64,000 nucleotides of DNA from Fluviicoccus keumensis (GCF_004217445.1 NZ_SHKX01000017.1:1-64000); one strand, 5' to 3'; shown: positions 41,810 through 50,906, counted from the first letter of the stretch. Numbers and translations: made by a program. The notes: generated by a model from the letters alone, not told the origin.

Positions 41810-42508
41810 TTAATCCGCATAAACCTTGAACGGCGACGGCGTTGAGGGCGTCAGGTATTGCGGCAGCTTGACCATGCGTTGCAGGCCGAGCATGGTGTAA
41901 TACGGCGCCTGGCGCTGAACGGCAGTAATCGCCCACGACGGAGCCAACCCGCCCGGATCTATATAGCCTTCGGTTTCCAGATGGGTCGATTTTTTGTCGA
42001 TGGGTGTCCATTTCCATACCATATCCTCGGCGAGCATCCGCACCAGCGGCGGTTTAGCTGGAATAAATTCTGGTATCGCCTTCAGTCTGAACTCGATGTA
42101 GGGATGTGACGCCGAATAGGGAGTAATCTGGGCGTGAATAATGACGTCACGGTTAGGCAGGCCGATCGGCGCGCCGTGTTCCAGATAATAATAAAACTCG
42201 GTATCGGAAACTTTTCTCAGGATTTTGGGATTGCTGACCTGCCAGAACCATTTGTGATAGTTGTCGATGTCGTAGTAAACCCTAGCCACACTTTCCAGCG
42301 GTGCATCAATGATGACATCAAGCTTGAACGAACGCATGCGTTTGCCATATTCCTTCTTGTCGTACGCCTTGATATTGCGTTTAATGTCGTGTTTGATCAG
42401 CGACCAGTCGGTAGATTCGCCGTCGCGCAGATCGTCAATATCGTTTTCAGCGTGACCTATCGTTGTCATCGCCAGCAACAGGCCGGCGCACAGCAGCTTC
42501 GGCAGCAT
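41810..42508 (-). CDS. START-domain (SRPBCC) exported lipid-binding protein
   Basis: The protein is about 232 residues with signal peptide (MLPKLLCAGLLLAMTTIGHA) and a START-like domain: VIIDAPLESVARVYYDIDNY, YYYLEHGAPIGLPNRDVII and the late GGLAPSWAITAVQRQAPYY typical of START proteins. It should bind a lipid or sterol-like ligand in the periplasm. I prefer ATG 42508 (GGGGA six bases upstream) over ATG 42520. It follows the GMC oxidoreductase gene on the same strand and may be part of alkane or fatty alcohol handling. Confidence 0.82.
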   Translation of the reverse strand: MLPKLLCAGLLLAMTTIGHAENDIDDLRDGESTDWSLIKHDIKRNIKAYDKKEYGKRMRSFKLDVIIDAPLESVARVYYDIDNYHKWFWQVSNPKILRKVSDTEFYYYLEHGAPIGLPNRDVIIHAQITPYSASHPYIEFRLKAIPEFIPAKPPLVRMLAEDMVWKWTPIDKKSTHLETEGYIDPGGLAPSWAITAVQRQAPYYTMLGLQRMVKLPQYLTPSTPSPFKVYAD

Positions 42509-42585
42509 AGTATTCCCCATGTATCGCCATTGTTGATGTAAAAGTTGATCGAATCCATGATCCGATTTTAAGGAGTCTGTAATAT

Positions 42586-42612
42586 TTGCAACTGGCAATA
42601 AGCCAGTTGCAA
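42586..42612. repeat. perfect 11-bp-stem hairpin
   Basis: TTGCAACTGGC and its complement enclose AATAA. It lies between the GMC gene and the START gene and is flanked by direct repeats TTAAGGAGTC at 42569 and 42617. It lacks a T-run, so read-through with attenuation or mRNA processing are possible. Confidence 0.5.
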
Positions 42613-42718
42613 GGCCTTAAGGAGTCACCTCATCCGCAAAGCGCAAGGATTGAGCTTGTGCTTCATTTTCAAGCATCCCAGCGTGAGCACATGATTATCT
42701 TGTGTGAGCACGTCATCC

Positions 42719-44326
42719 CTAAGTGCCGCGTCCTGCCAGAATAAACCGAGCGCACTGCTCGCCGATCATCATGCACGGGGCGTTGGTATTACCGCCGATC
42801 AGGGTGGGCATAATGGAGGCATCGGCAACGCGCAACCCTTGCACACCATACACCCGGAGTTGCGGATCGACCACGGCCATAGCATCTCGACCCATGCGAC
42901 AGGTACCAACAGGGTGGTAGATGGTTTCGGCACGCTGTCGGATATCAGCAACGATCTCCTCATCTGTTTGTACCTGCTCACCAGGCGTGTCTTCGCCGCC
43001 GTTGACGGGCGCAAAGGCTCGCGACTGGAACAGTCGTCGCGCCCACTTGGTTGCCTGTAACAGGGCTGCCACATCATCGGGATGCGATAAATAATTGGGC
43101 TGGATGCGGGGCGGGGCGAGCGGATCGGAACTGCTCAGGCCGATTTCGCCGCGACTGCGGGGGCGCAGTTGGCAGGCGTGAATCGTGCAGCCATGGCCAA
43201 GGGTAAACTGGCGTCCATGATCTCGCAAATACGAGGGGAGGAAATGCAACTGGAGTCCAGGGCGGCCAGGCGGATCCGTTGGCAGAGGGATGAAAGCCCC
43301 CGTTTCCGCCGCATTGGACGCCAGAAAGCCGCGCCGCGAAAACCAGAACCGGAACATATCGGCAATCATGCGGGGCAGCGCCAGCAACGACAAGCCGATT
43401 GACTGCGCGGTGGTGTCGTGGATGATCACCGTGGTGTCCAGATGATCTTGAAGATTCTGGCCGACTCCTGGCAACTCATGCCGGACCGGGATCTGGCACT
43501 TTTCCAGTTCCGCACGCGGCCCGATACCAGACAGCATCAGTAGTTGCGGCGAATTGATCGCGCCGCCGCACAGGATGATTTCCTCCTTGCAGTGCAGAAC
43601 CTGCTTTTTGCCACGTTGAACCACATCGAGACTCACGGCTCTGCCGTTGGCAAGGCCAATGCCGGTCGCTTGTGTTTGTGTCATGACGGTCAGGTTCGTT
43701 CGATTGAGCACCGGTGTCAGAAAGGCTTTTGCACTGCTATATCGCATCCCGTCCTTTTGAGTGACCTGATAGTAGCCAACGCCTTCCTGTTTATCACCAT
43801 TGAAGTCGGGATTGAGCGGTAAGTCGCATTCGCGACCGGCCTCAAGGAAGACTTTCGATAGGGGATTGATGTGGCGGCCATCGGCGACGTTCAATTCTCC
43901 GCGTGTGCCGTGCAAGGCAGAGTTTACCCAGGTTTCGTTATGCTCCAGGTCGCGGAAGATCGGTAGTACATCCCGCCATCCCCAGCCGTCGCATCCGCTT
44001 GCCGCCCAGTCGTCATAGTCGGCGGGATTGCCGCGGATGTAGACCATCGCATTGATCGAGCTGCTGCCGCCCAGGGTTTTGCCGCGTGGCCAATAAAGGC
44101 GGCGATTGCCGAGGTGGGGTTCGGGCTCGGTGTAGTAGCCCCAATTGTGCCGCCCCTCACGAATCAGGCCAATAATGCCAAAGGGAATGTGAATGAACGG
44201 GGATTTATCCGCCGGACCCGCCTCAATCAGGCATACCGTTGTTTTTCCGTCAGCACTCAGCCGGTTGGCCAGTACACAGCCGGCGGAGCCGGCACCCACC
44301 ACAATATAGTCATAGGTATTGTTCAT
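42719..44326 (-). CDS. GMC-family alcohol dehydrogenase (AlkJ-like)
   Basis: The product is 535 residues. The FAD-binding motif IVVGAGSAGCVLANRLS is at the N-terminus; GMC signatures are GGSSSINAMVYIRGNPADY and GAINSPQLLMLSGIGP; the C-terminal catalytic region has YHPVGTCRMG and GGNTNAPCMMIGE. Closest in pattern to choline dehydrogenase and AlkJ, membrane-associated medium-chain alcohol dehydrogenases. With the CYP153 system it would oxidise the 1-alkanol produced. ATG 44326 is chosen; a TTG three codons upstream is in frame. It is divergent from the alpha/beta hydrolase operon. Confidence 0.9.
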   Translation of the reverse strand: MNNTYDYIVVGAGSAGCVLANRLSADGKTTVCLIEAGPADKSPFIHIPFGIIGLIREGRHNWGYYTEPEPHLGNRRLYWPRGKTLGGSSSINAMVYIRGNPADYDDWAASGCDGWGWRDVLPIFRDLEHNETWVNSALHGTRGELNVADGRHINPLSKVFLEAGRECDLPLNPDFNGDKQEGVGYYQVTQKDGMRYSSAKAFLTPVLNRTNLTVMTQTQATGIGLANGRAVSLDVVQRGKKQVLHCKEEIILCGGAINSPQLLMLSGIGPRAELEKCQIPVRHELPGVGQNLQDHLDTTVIIHDTTAQSIGLSLLALPRMIADMFRFWFSRRGFLASNAAETGAFIPLPTDPPGRPGLQLHFLPSYLRDHGRQFTLGHGCTIHACQLRPRSRGEIGLSSSDPLAPPRIQPNYLSHPDDVAALLQATKWARRLFQSRAFAPVNGGEDTPGEQVQTDEEIVADIRQRAETIYHPVGTCRMGRDAMAVVDPQLRVYGVQGLRVADASIMPTLIGGNTNAPCMMIGEQCARFILAGRGT

Positions 44327-44488
44327 TATGCTCAATGCTCACCTTGCAATCAGCCATGGCTTCCGCTGCGAGAGTTCGTTCCCAAATACAGGAGAACGGC
44401 CTCTGCAAAGGCCCTGCTGTTCACATGTTGTTAATGCGGCGGCGCCGCCGGGTTTCGGGTGGTTTTGTCGGGGTTAATGACTCTGTAC

Positions 44489-44543
44489 TTGACATTTGGT
44501 CATCCGACCAAGTAAATTTACCACAACTTGGGCGTTTGACCAA
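44489..44543 (+). promoter_or_regulatory. promoter with two TTGGTC-N4-GACCAA-type operators
   Basis: TTGACA (44489-44494) and TAAATT (44513-44518) are 18 bases apart. Operator 1 TTGGTCATCCGACCAA (44496-44511) fills the spacer; operator 2 TTGGGCGTTTGACCAA (44528-44543), one mismatch in the arms, covers the expected start. Centres are 32 bp apart, three helical turns. A TetR-family regulator is encoded third in the operon (46589) and is the likely ligand-responsive repressor. Confidence 0.7.
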
Positions 44544-44584
44544 ATATGCCGCCAAAAAGTGGTCTTGAGAGTGTGAGGTAGCCA

Positions 44585-45613
44585 ATGTCGACCAGCTATT
44601 CCTGCAATGACAGAGTGCCCCAGACCCCTGCCGGATTTTCCGGGATGGCGGTTTCCTACCGGCGCAATGCGGTCGTGGATGTAACAACTGCCAAATTCCA
44701 GCGCCGTTTACGGCGCTGGCGGCCTCGCGCTGATCTCGTATCGACAGCGTTCCGTCGCCTTTCACCGGCGCTCACGGGGATGACCCGCCAGCACGTTTGG
44801 GTATTGGATCATCGATTGGCTTTTATCGAAGGTGGTCGCACGGAGGGAGAACCGGTACTGCTATTGCATGGTTTTGGCTCAAGCAAGGAAAACTGGCTCA
44901 CGCTTGCGCCGTTGATCGGTCGCCGCTATCGCGTCATCGCCCCTGACCTGCCAGGTTTCGGAGAAAGCCGCTTTAACAGTAACGTGCGTTACGGTCTGGC
45001 GGAACAAGCGGAGCGTATCGCCCGTTTCATTGATCGCCACATCGGTGAGCCGGTGCATCTGGTGGGAAGCTCGATGGGGGGCGGTATCGCAGGTGTCGTC
45101 GCCGCGCGGCACCCCGAAGTTCTGCGCTCGGTCACGTTGATGAATGCCGCAGGCATCCCGGGGGCCCGCCCCAGCCTATTCGAGCAGGCCGTCGCCAGCG
45201 GACACAACGCACTGATTCCGCGCACGCTAGGTGAAACGACCAAGCTGATTTCTCTGGTAATGTCGCGTGGGGGGCGTCTGAATGCCTTGGCAACGCCCCT
45301 GCTGCACGCGGAATTGGCGCATCGCTATCACGTCAATCATCGCCTCTTCTGGGACATGTTGGATGTCGACGTTGATCCTGCACAGGAATTTGCCCGCATC
45401 CGCATACCGGCACTTGTGCTGTGGGGCGAACAGGATCGTGTGCTCGATGTTTCATCGGCAGCGACCATGGCCCGGGTCATTCCGGGGGCAACACAGACGA
45501 TCCTGCCGGGGGTAGGGCACCTGCCGATGATTGAGGCGCCTTTCATGACGGCGCGCGCCCTGCAGGCATTCTGGACCATCGCCCCTACTACGGGGCGGTC
45601 CGCCGGTGGTTAA
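44585..45613 (+). CDS. alpha/beta hydrolase
   Basis: This 342-residue protein has the alpha/beta-hydrolase core: oxyanion loop LLLHGFGSSKENW, nucleophile elbow GSSMGGG near residue 166, acid region VLWGEQDRVLD and catalytic histidine GVGHLPMIEAP. The first 70 residues are basic and could bind membrane. GAGGTAG precedes the ATG. Homologues are monoacylglycerol lipases, esterases or hydrolases; it starts the lipid-related operon under the TetR-type operators. Confidence 0.87.
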   Translation: MSTSYSCNDRVPQTPAGFSGMAVSYRRNAVVDVTTAKFQRRLRRWRPRADLVSTAFRRLSPALTGMTRQHVWVLDHRLAFIEGGRTEGEPVLLLHGFGSSKENWLTLAPLIGRRYRVIAPDLPGFGESRFNSNVRYGLAEQAERIARFIDRHIGEPVHLVGSSMGGGIAGVVAARHPEVLRSVTLMNAAGIPGARPSLFEQAVASGHNALIPRTLGETTKLISLVMSRGGRLNALATPLLHAELAHRYHVNHRLFWDMLDVDVDPAQEFARIRIPALVLWGEQDRVLDVSSAATMARVIPGATQTILPGVGHLPMIEAPFMTARALQAFWTIAPTTGRSAGG

Positions 45614-45630
45614 CACACGAGGAGACTTTC

Positions 45631-46500
45631 ATGACCGCTAGAATCGATCACATCATTCCCCGCAAGATGAACTTCGATGTCCATGACGTTCCGGTATGGT
45701 GGTATGGCGGCGACCCCGTCGTCACCCGCTTCTTCGACGCGCTCTCCGTACATTTTCCCGACGGCGAACGTTTCTTCATCCAATCGGTGCGCAACTATCA
45801 GGACCGGATTACGGACCCGAAACTGAAGGACGATGTAAAAGCCTTCTTTCGTCAGGAGGCTCAGCACGGCATCGTCCACGACCGCTACAACGCGGTCATG
45901 GCCTCGCAGGGCGTCAAGGTCGACAAGGTGATCGACCGCATGAAGGCTCTGCTCGGCCTGACGCAGAAACACTTGCCCATTAAGTACCAGTTGGCCTTAA
46001 CGGCGGCGTTCGAGCACATCACTGCAACCCTGGGTGAGGGCTTCTTGGACGGGAAGTCTGAGATGTTCCGGGATGCGGACCCGGTAATGAGGGCGATGTT
46101 TCTCTGGCATGGTGTGGAGGAGGTCGAGCACAAGGCAGTGGCCTATGATGTCTATGATCAAGTGGCCGGCGGTGGTTACTTTACCCGGACCTCGGCACTG
46201 ATTGTCGGAACCGCATTGGTGCATGTGGTGGTGGGACGTGTGCTCTGGCACATGCTGAAGGTGGATGGGGTCACGGGCCGTCCGCTGCTGCTCGCCCGCG
46301 GACTGTATCGGCTCTATGGCCACAACGGCATACTGACTCGCCTGCTGGTGCCCTATCTGGCCTGGTTCCGGCCCGGTTTCCATCCTTGGGACAGCGAGAT
46401 GCCCGAAAGGGTCAGTGCGTGGCTGGCCGAGTATGAGCGCCACGCGGATCCGCTGGAGGCATCAAGGCGCGTCTTTGGCGACGCTTCGGTGGCCCGCTGA
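45631..46500 (+). CDS. PF10118-like predicted metal-dependent hydrolase
   Basis: This 289-residue protein matches the uncharacterised Metal_hydrol family: PRKMNFDVHDVPVWWYGGDP at the N-terminus and a ferritin-like set of metal ligands (FRQEAQHGIVH, FEHITATLGEG, WHGVEEVEHKAVAYDVY) resembling diiron oxygenases more than hydrolases. GAGGAG precedes the ATG and the gene follows the alpha/beta hydrolase by 17 bases. Its substrate is unknown; a role in lipid or hydrocarbon oxidation is suggested by the context. Confidence 0.82.
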   Translation: MTARIDHIIPRKMNFDVHDVPVWWYGGDPVVTRFFDALSVHFPDGERFFIQSVRNYQDRITDPKLKDDVKAFFRQEAQHGIVHDRYNAVMASQGVKVDKVIDRMKALLGLTQKHLPIKYQLALTAAFEHITATLGEGFLDGKSEMFRDADPVMRAMFLWHGVEEVEHKAVAYDVYDQVAGGGYFTRTSALIVGTALVHVVVGRVLWHMLKVDGVTGRPLLLARGLYRLYGHNGILTRLLVPYLAWFRPGFHPWDSEMPERVSAWLAEYERHADPLEASRRVFGDASVAR

Positions 46501-46588
46501 CATAACCGATGATGACGGGGAAGCGTGGATTGCGCTGGGCGGCGAAGGATGTAACACTTTTGCCAACCCTAAACCTGTGAGTCACCCT

Positions 46589-47209
46589 ATGACCCGTCAT
46601 GAACCCTTATGCGCTGACACAGAACGCGAGCGCATCCTTTTCACCGCTGCCCGTTTGTTCCGGGAATACGGATTCGAAAAGACCACCGTCCGAGAGATCG
46701 CCAAGGCTTGCGACCTGTTGCCAGGTAGCCTGCATTACCGCTACCGCGCCAAGGAAGACATCCTCGTGGACATGATGGGGGTGGCCATTGAGAAGACCAT
46801 CCAAGGCATCACCGAGGCGATCAGTGGGACACAGGATCCGTTGCAACAGGTGCGTGCGGCGCTACAGGCGCACATCAATGTGCTCCTCTCTGGCGACGAC
46901 CTGACTTACGTACTGCTCTTCGAGTGGCGGTCTTTGCGCGGCGATGCCCGCAAGGAAATCATCCGCGAGCGGGATCGCTATGAGCGTTGTTGGGCCACCA
47001 TGCTGGATGCGTTAAAGGAACAAAGGCTTATCAGGCTGGATGTCGATACGCATTTGTTTCGCCTGATCGGACTGGGTGCGATTAACTGGATGGCGACTTG
47101 GTACAAGAAAGGGGGGGAGTATTCGCTGGACGAAATAGGCGAATCTCTCTGGTCAGTCATCTCCCGGGGCATCCTTGCCCCGACACACGCAGACATGAGG
47201 AAAATTTGA
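46589..47209 (+). CDS. TetR-family regulator
   Basis: The product is 206 residues with an N-terminal TetR HTH (ILFTAARLFREYGFEKTTVR, EIAKACDLLPGSLHYRYRAK) and a C-terminal ligand domain of the TetR_C_33 kind (ALQAHINVLLSGDDLTYVLL). It lies inside the operon it probably controls, whose promoter bears two palindromic operators at 44496 and 44528. Its stop overlaps a TTG start of the following gene (TTGA). Confidence 0.88.
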   Translation: MTRHEPLCADTERERILFTAARLFREYGFEKTTVREIAKACDLLPGSLHYRYRAKEDILVDMMGVAIEKTIQGITEAISGTQDPLQQVRAALQAHINVLLSGDDLTYVLLFEWRSLRGDARKEIIRERDRYERCWATMLDALKEQRLIRLDVDTHLFRLIGLGAINWMATWYKKGGEYSLDEIGESLWSVISRGILAPTHADMRKI

Positions 47210-48204
47210 GTATCCCACTCGCGCCGCCGGAAACCGGCATCCGGTTTATTCATCGTACCGGTCATCATTGCGGCAGTTCGGCCTTACGCGACCTGCTCGA
47301 GTTCCACGGCATCGTGCTCAGTGAGGCTTTCTGTTTCGGGCTCGGTTCCGGGCTTGGCATCAGCTATCTGGCCCCTTCGGGGGCGCCTGTTCCATATATG
47401 GTGCATGTACGTTCACTCGGGTTCGAGGAACGGGTATTGCGGACGTTCACGCCATCCATGTCCTGGTCGACTTTCGCCAGCGGCAACGCAGCGATGCTGG
47501 CGCTAGATGAGCGTCTGGATGCCGGTTTTCCCGCTCTGTTGCTCACCGATATTTTTCACCTGCCCTATTACGGCAGCAGCACCCATTTCCCAGGTCACGC
47601 GATCATGGCCTGGGGGCGTTCGCGCGAATCTGGCGACGTTTTCGTGACTGATACCGAGCGGCCGGAGTTGCTCGCGGTTCCGCGCGACAAACTGGCGCTG
47701 GCGCGTTTTTCCAACCAGGAGCCGTTCCCGCACCAAGGCAATATGTATTCCCCGGATTCACTGCCACTGACGGGCTCACTGCGTGAAGCGGCGCGCGCTG
47801 CTGTTCGCTGCAATGCTGGGTTGCTATTGAACGGGTCGCAATGCAGCGGCATCGCTGCGCTCGGGCATTGGCGGGAGCAGCTGCCGCTGTGGGCGAGTGA
47901 AGTCGATTGGCGCTGGACCACGCGCTTTGCGTATCAATTAATCGAGAAGCGCGGTACTGGCGGCGGCGGCTTCCGGAAAATGTATGCGGATTTCCTGGAC
48001 GAGCTTGCCCTGCTGGATAACGAAATTCGCAATTCCCCCTTGCCTGCACTGATGCGCAAGTCCGCGTCCGCCTGGACACAGCTGGCGCTAACCTTGAAGG
48101 TGGCGTCGGAAGGTGAGCGTTTTCCTCTGACCGAGCTTGAGGCGGCCATCACCGCTGTCGAGCACGCGGAGATCCATTACGCACAGGCCGCATTGCAAGC
48201 CTGA
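47206..48204 (+). CDS. BtrH-like protein (BtrH_N plus DUF4872)
   Basis: The product is about 332 residues from a TTG at 47206 with GAGGAAAA upstream; the earlier open frame overlaps the TetR gene. HRTGHHCGSSALRDLLEFHG contains the conserved cysteine and histidines of the BtrH_N domain (BtrH is an acyl-ACP/amine acyltransferase in butirosin synthesis), followed by FPGHAIMAWG and DTERPELLAVP and a helical C-terminal part like DUF4872. A papain-like fold acyltransferase is implied. On this plasmid it lies among hydrolases and thioesterases, so it could move acyl groups in lipid metabolism. Confidence 0.8.
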   Translation: MSIPLAPPETGIRFIHRTGHHCGSSALRDLLEFHGIVLSEAFCFGLGSGLGISYLAPSGAPVPYMVHVRSLGFEERVLRTFTPSMSWSTFASGNAAMLALDERLDAGFPALLLTDIFHLPYYGSSTHFPGHAIMAWGRSRESGDVFVTDTERPELLAVPRDKLALARFSNQEPFPHQGNMYSPDSLPLTGSLREAARAAVRCNAGLLLNGSQCSGIAALGHWREQLPLWASEVDWRWTTRFAYQLIEKRGTGGGGFRKMYADFLDELALLDNEIRNSPLPALMRKSASAWTQLALTLKVASEGERFPLTELEAAITAVEHAEIHYAQAALQA

Positions 48205-48244
48205 GCCTGTGCGCCCATCCAAATATTGCGAGGAGTATGTTGGG

Positions 48245-48706
48245 ATGATCAATTTTGAAGCCGCAAGAGTGTTCTTCGGCAGTGACCATCCGCTATTCAA
48301 GATGATGGGGATCGATATCACCCTCATTGATACCGGGAAAGCTGAAATGACTATGCCTTTTTCGATGCAGCTATCCGATCAGCGCGGCGCACTGCATCGC
48401 GGGGCGCTCGTCACGCTGCTGGACACGACCTGCGGTCTGGCCATTTTCTCGGCATTACAGTCCATGCAGCCGATTGCCACCATCGACTTGCGGGTCGATT
48501 ACCTGCGACCGCTACCGTCCGGAGTTGGTATACGGGCCATCGTGGACTGCGTAGCCACCACAGCAACGGTCGCCTTTATCGTAGGCAAGGCATTGGCTGA
48601 GGGTCAGGAGGAGCCCGTTGCCACGGTAGCAGGGTCCTTCGCTATCGGCACCATGGGGCCGTCTTTCGACAGCCCTCACTTGGCGCAGGCGGGAGTTGGA
48701 AAATGA
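48245..48706 (+). CDS. hotdog-fold thioesterase (PaaI type)
   Basis: This 153-residue protein has the hotdog helix region RGALHRGALVTLLDTTCGLA and ATIDLRVDYLRPLPSG, as in PaaI-like acyl-CoA thioesterases. GAGGAG lies about 11 bases before the ATG at 48245. The next gene starts in an ATGA overlap with this stop and encodes a second hotdog protein, so the two probably form a heteromer. Confidence 0.87.
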   Translation: MINFEAARVFFGSDHPLFKMMGIDITLIDTGKAEMTMPFSMQLSDQRGALHRGALVTLLDTTCGLAIFSALQSMQPIATIDLRVDYLRPLPSGVGIRAIVDCVATTATVAFIVGKALAEGQEEPVATVAGSFAIGTMGPSFDSPHLAQAGVGK

Positions 48707-49110
48707 AAATAGACTCGTTGAGCTCTTTGGAGAAGCTGGCGCCTTATGCGCACTTCCTTGGCCTGCGCGAAGGCGAGGTCGATGGTGAGCATCGTTATTT
48801 CCTGGATTTCAAGGAGGAGCACGTCGGTAATCCGCTGATTCGCACCTTCCATGGGGGCATCCTGGCCAGCTTTGGAGAGCTGGTGGCCGCGCTTCACCTC
48901 GCACGTTATCGTGGCGATACCACGCTGCCGGAGTGCGCCACCCTAACGTTCGATTATCTGCGCCCGGCCTTTGCGGGGACACTGATGGCCATTCCCAATA
49001 TCGTGCGGGCAGGGCGGCGTATTACTACCGTATCTGTCCAATTGCGGCACGAAGGGAAGCTGGTTTGTATTGGGCGGTTTCTCTTTCCTGTTAGTGAGCA
49101 GATGCCATGA
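48703..49110 (+). CDS. second hotdog-fold thioesterase
   Basis: This 135-residue hotdog protein has HVGNPLIRTFHGGILASFGE and CATLTFDYLRPAFAGTL. It starts inside the stop of the preceding thioesterase (ATGA), and is the last gene of the operon begun at 44585. It is paralogous to its neighbour. No terminator was seen before the convergent AraC gene at 49241. Confidence 0.87.
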   Translation: MKIDSLSSLEKLAPYAHFLGLREGEVDGEHRYFLDFKEEHVGNPLIRTFHGGILASFGELVAALHLARYRGDTTLPECATLTFDYLRPAFAGTLMAIPNIVRAGRRITTVSVQLRHEGKLVCIGRFLFPVSEQMP

Positions 49111-49240
49111 GGAGTCGCTATGTATCGTGATGACGGTCTAGGCAGGTTTTTTTACGAAACGCTATTGACGTAACTCCAGTTATATCGTTTTTGTTAAACG
49201 AAACTTACCCTCATTAGTGAAAGATTTGGGCGGGTAAACA

Positions 49241-50308
49241 TCATGCCGGGCGCGAATGCAGCGCTGGCTGACCGACAGTCGCGGCTTCGCTGGCTACTTG
49301 CAGGCGATATTGGCGTGGTGATACATTAAACCAGCGCTTGAAAGCACGGCGAAAATTGGCGCTGTCATGGTAATTCAGCAAGGAGGCAATCGCGTCAACT
49401 GACATATTACTGTGGCGCAGATAGCTGCTGGCTTGTTGCGACAGCACCGTATCGCGAATCTGGCTATAACTACTGCCCTCTTTGAGCAAGCGACGAGCCA
49501 GAGTACGTTTATTGATAAACAAAGCGGCTGCCGCTTCTTCTTCGCTCAACTGCCCTAGCGGATGCGACAACATCATTTTCTGGATCTGGTAGCTGCAACT
49601 GGACCGGTGAGATGTCACACCTGCGAGCATGGCCTCGCATTGCTGCATCGCCAGCAGATAATTTTCCAAGTTGGCCGAGGCGTTGGGAATACGGCACACT
49701 TCCATCGGGATGGTGACCCTGAGGCGCGGCGCAGAAAACTCACAAGTTCCGGCAAGGAACTGGCCATAGCGCTCAAGGTAGTCCGGCTGGTCATGGGTAA
49801 AACAGATATGGGCCTCGGTTAAGGGCCGATCAATAATGAATTCGGCGCACTCAGACAACACAATCATGCAACATTCTGACAAGGCGCGGTGCACCTCGGG
49901 ATTGAGGGGGATATCAAAATCAATATAACACTCGACCCGCTCCGGACTGGTTATAAGGCTTAAATGGACAAAACTGAGGCGGGTCGGGACAAAGCTCTGA
50001 AAGGCCGTCAGTGCCCGCAACAAATCGGGGCTGCTATTGGCCAGAAAGCCCATCACGCCGTGTGTTGCCGGGATCAGCCGCCGACCCAGACGCAAACTAA
50101 AGTCGGCATGGCTGGATAACTGCAATCCGTTTTGCAGGATCTGGATTTGCTGGCGCGCCGTCAGCAGCGTGTCGTCGCGCATAAACTGCTCGACGCTTAA
50201 CCCAGTGAACTTCAATAGTTTGGGCAAATCCTTGATTTGCAACTCCAGCTCTCGACCAATCAGACGCGAATAGTTGGACGGAATATTCGCCACCTCTTCA
50301 CCCGGCAT
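49241..50308 (-). CDS. AraC-family regulator of the alkane hydroxylase operon
   Basis: The product is 355 residues. The N-terminal half matches the Arabinose_bd (PF12625) type of sensor domain found in regulators of alkane and amino-acid catabolism; the C-terminal HTH has EEEAAAALFINKRTLARRLL and MSVDAIASLLNYHDSANFRR, with AFKRWFNVSPRQYR. ATG 50308 is chosen because the upstream frame (to 51055) overlaps the divergent ferredoxin and CYP153 genes. It is divergent from the ferredoxin gene and likely activates it in response to alkanes. Confidence 0.9.
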   Translation of the reverse strand: MPGEEVANIPSNYSRLIGRELELQIKDLPKLLKFTGLSVEQFMRDDTLLTARQQIQILQNGLQLSSHADFSLRLGRRLIPATHGVMGFLANSSPDLLRALTAFQSFVPTRLSFVHLSLITSPERVECYIDFDIPLNPEVHRALSECCMIVLSECAEFIIDRPLTEAHICFTHDQPDYLERYGQFLAGTCEFSAPRLRVTIPMEVCRIPNASANLENYLLAMQQCEAMLAGVTSHRSSCSYQIQKMMLSHPLGQLSEEEAAAALFINKRTLARRLLKEGSSYSQIRDTVLSQQASSYLRHSNMSVDAIASLLNYHDSANFRRAFKRWFNVSPRQYRLQVASEAATVGQPALHSRPA

Positions 50309-50450
50309 AAGCTGGCCTGCCGCACTTACCTGACTGTCGATCACCCGCCTTCTCCGCTTTAACCGCCTGTTGTCATGGACAGTAGTGTCTTTTAATAACC
50401 CCTTCGTTGTCAATAAATGACCTATTATAACGCACGTTATCTGCATATTC

Positions 50451-50478
50451 TCGACTGACTGATCGACATATCGACAAT
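50451..50478 (+). promoter_or_regulatory. TCGAC direct repeats in the ferredoxin-CYP153 promoter region
   Basis: TCGACTGACTGA, TCGACATA (50463-50470) and TCGACAAT (50471-50478) are successive direct repeats 47-74 bp upstream of the ferredoxin ATG and within the divergent AraC-ferredoxin gap. Direct repeats of this type are usual AraC-family activator sites; I cannot place the -10 box with confidence. Confidence 0.4.
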
Positions 50479-50524
50479 TTGGGGCGGCATGTCTGTTGCA
50501 ATCAATATAAGTGGAGAGCGATTC

Positions 50525-50845
50525 ATGGGCAACATTACCTTTATCGAGCATGACGGCACGCAACATCCGGTTGAGTTGGAAGCGGGCAAATCGCTGATGC
50601 AGATCGCGATGGACAACGGCGTACCGGGCATTGACGCGGATTGCGGCGGCGAATGCGCCTGCGGCACCTGCCATGTCATCGTGGACAGCGCTTGGCTGAA
50701 CGTGGCGGGCAAGGCTGGCGACGACGAGTTGCAGATGCTGGAAATGACCCCCGAGAAAAAGCCGGCCTCGCGCTTGTCCTGCCAGATCAAGGCCACCGAC
50801 GCCATGGACGGAATGGTCATCCATCTGCCGGAATTTCAGATGTAG
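50525..50845 (+). CDS. 2Fe-2S ferredoxin of the CYP153 system
   Basis: This 106-residue ferredoxin of the adrenodoxin/putidaredoxin type has DADCGGECACGTCHVIV with three ligands and SCQIKA for the fourth. GGAG precedes the ATG. It passes electrons from the reductase at 52380 to the CYP153 at 50907; these three genes in the order ferredoxin-CYP153-reductase match known alkane hydroxylase operons. Confidence 0.95.
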   Translation: MGNITFIEHDGTQHPVELEAGKSLMQIAMDNGVPGIDADCGGECACGTCHVIVDSAWLNVAGKAGDDELQMLEMTPEKKPASRLSCQIKATDAMDGMVIHLPEFQM

Positions 50846-50906
50846 CGGCGCTTCGCCCCGCGAGATCTGTCCCCGTAAGCCAACACTATGCCTGGGTTGA
50901 GAAATC

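Noticed and set aside
42586..42612. Intrinsic terminator after the GMC gene
   Set aside because: The stem is perfect but no T-run follows on either strand, so it is listed as a hairpin only.
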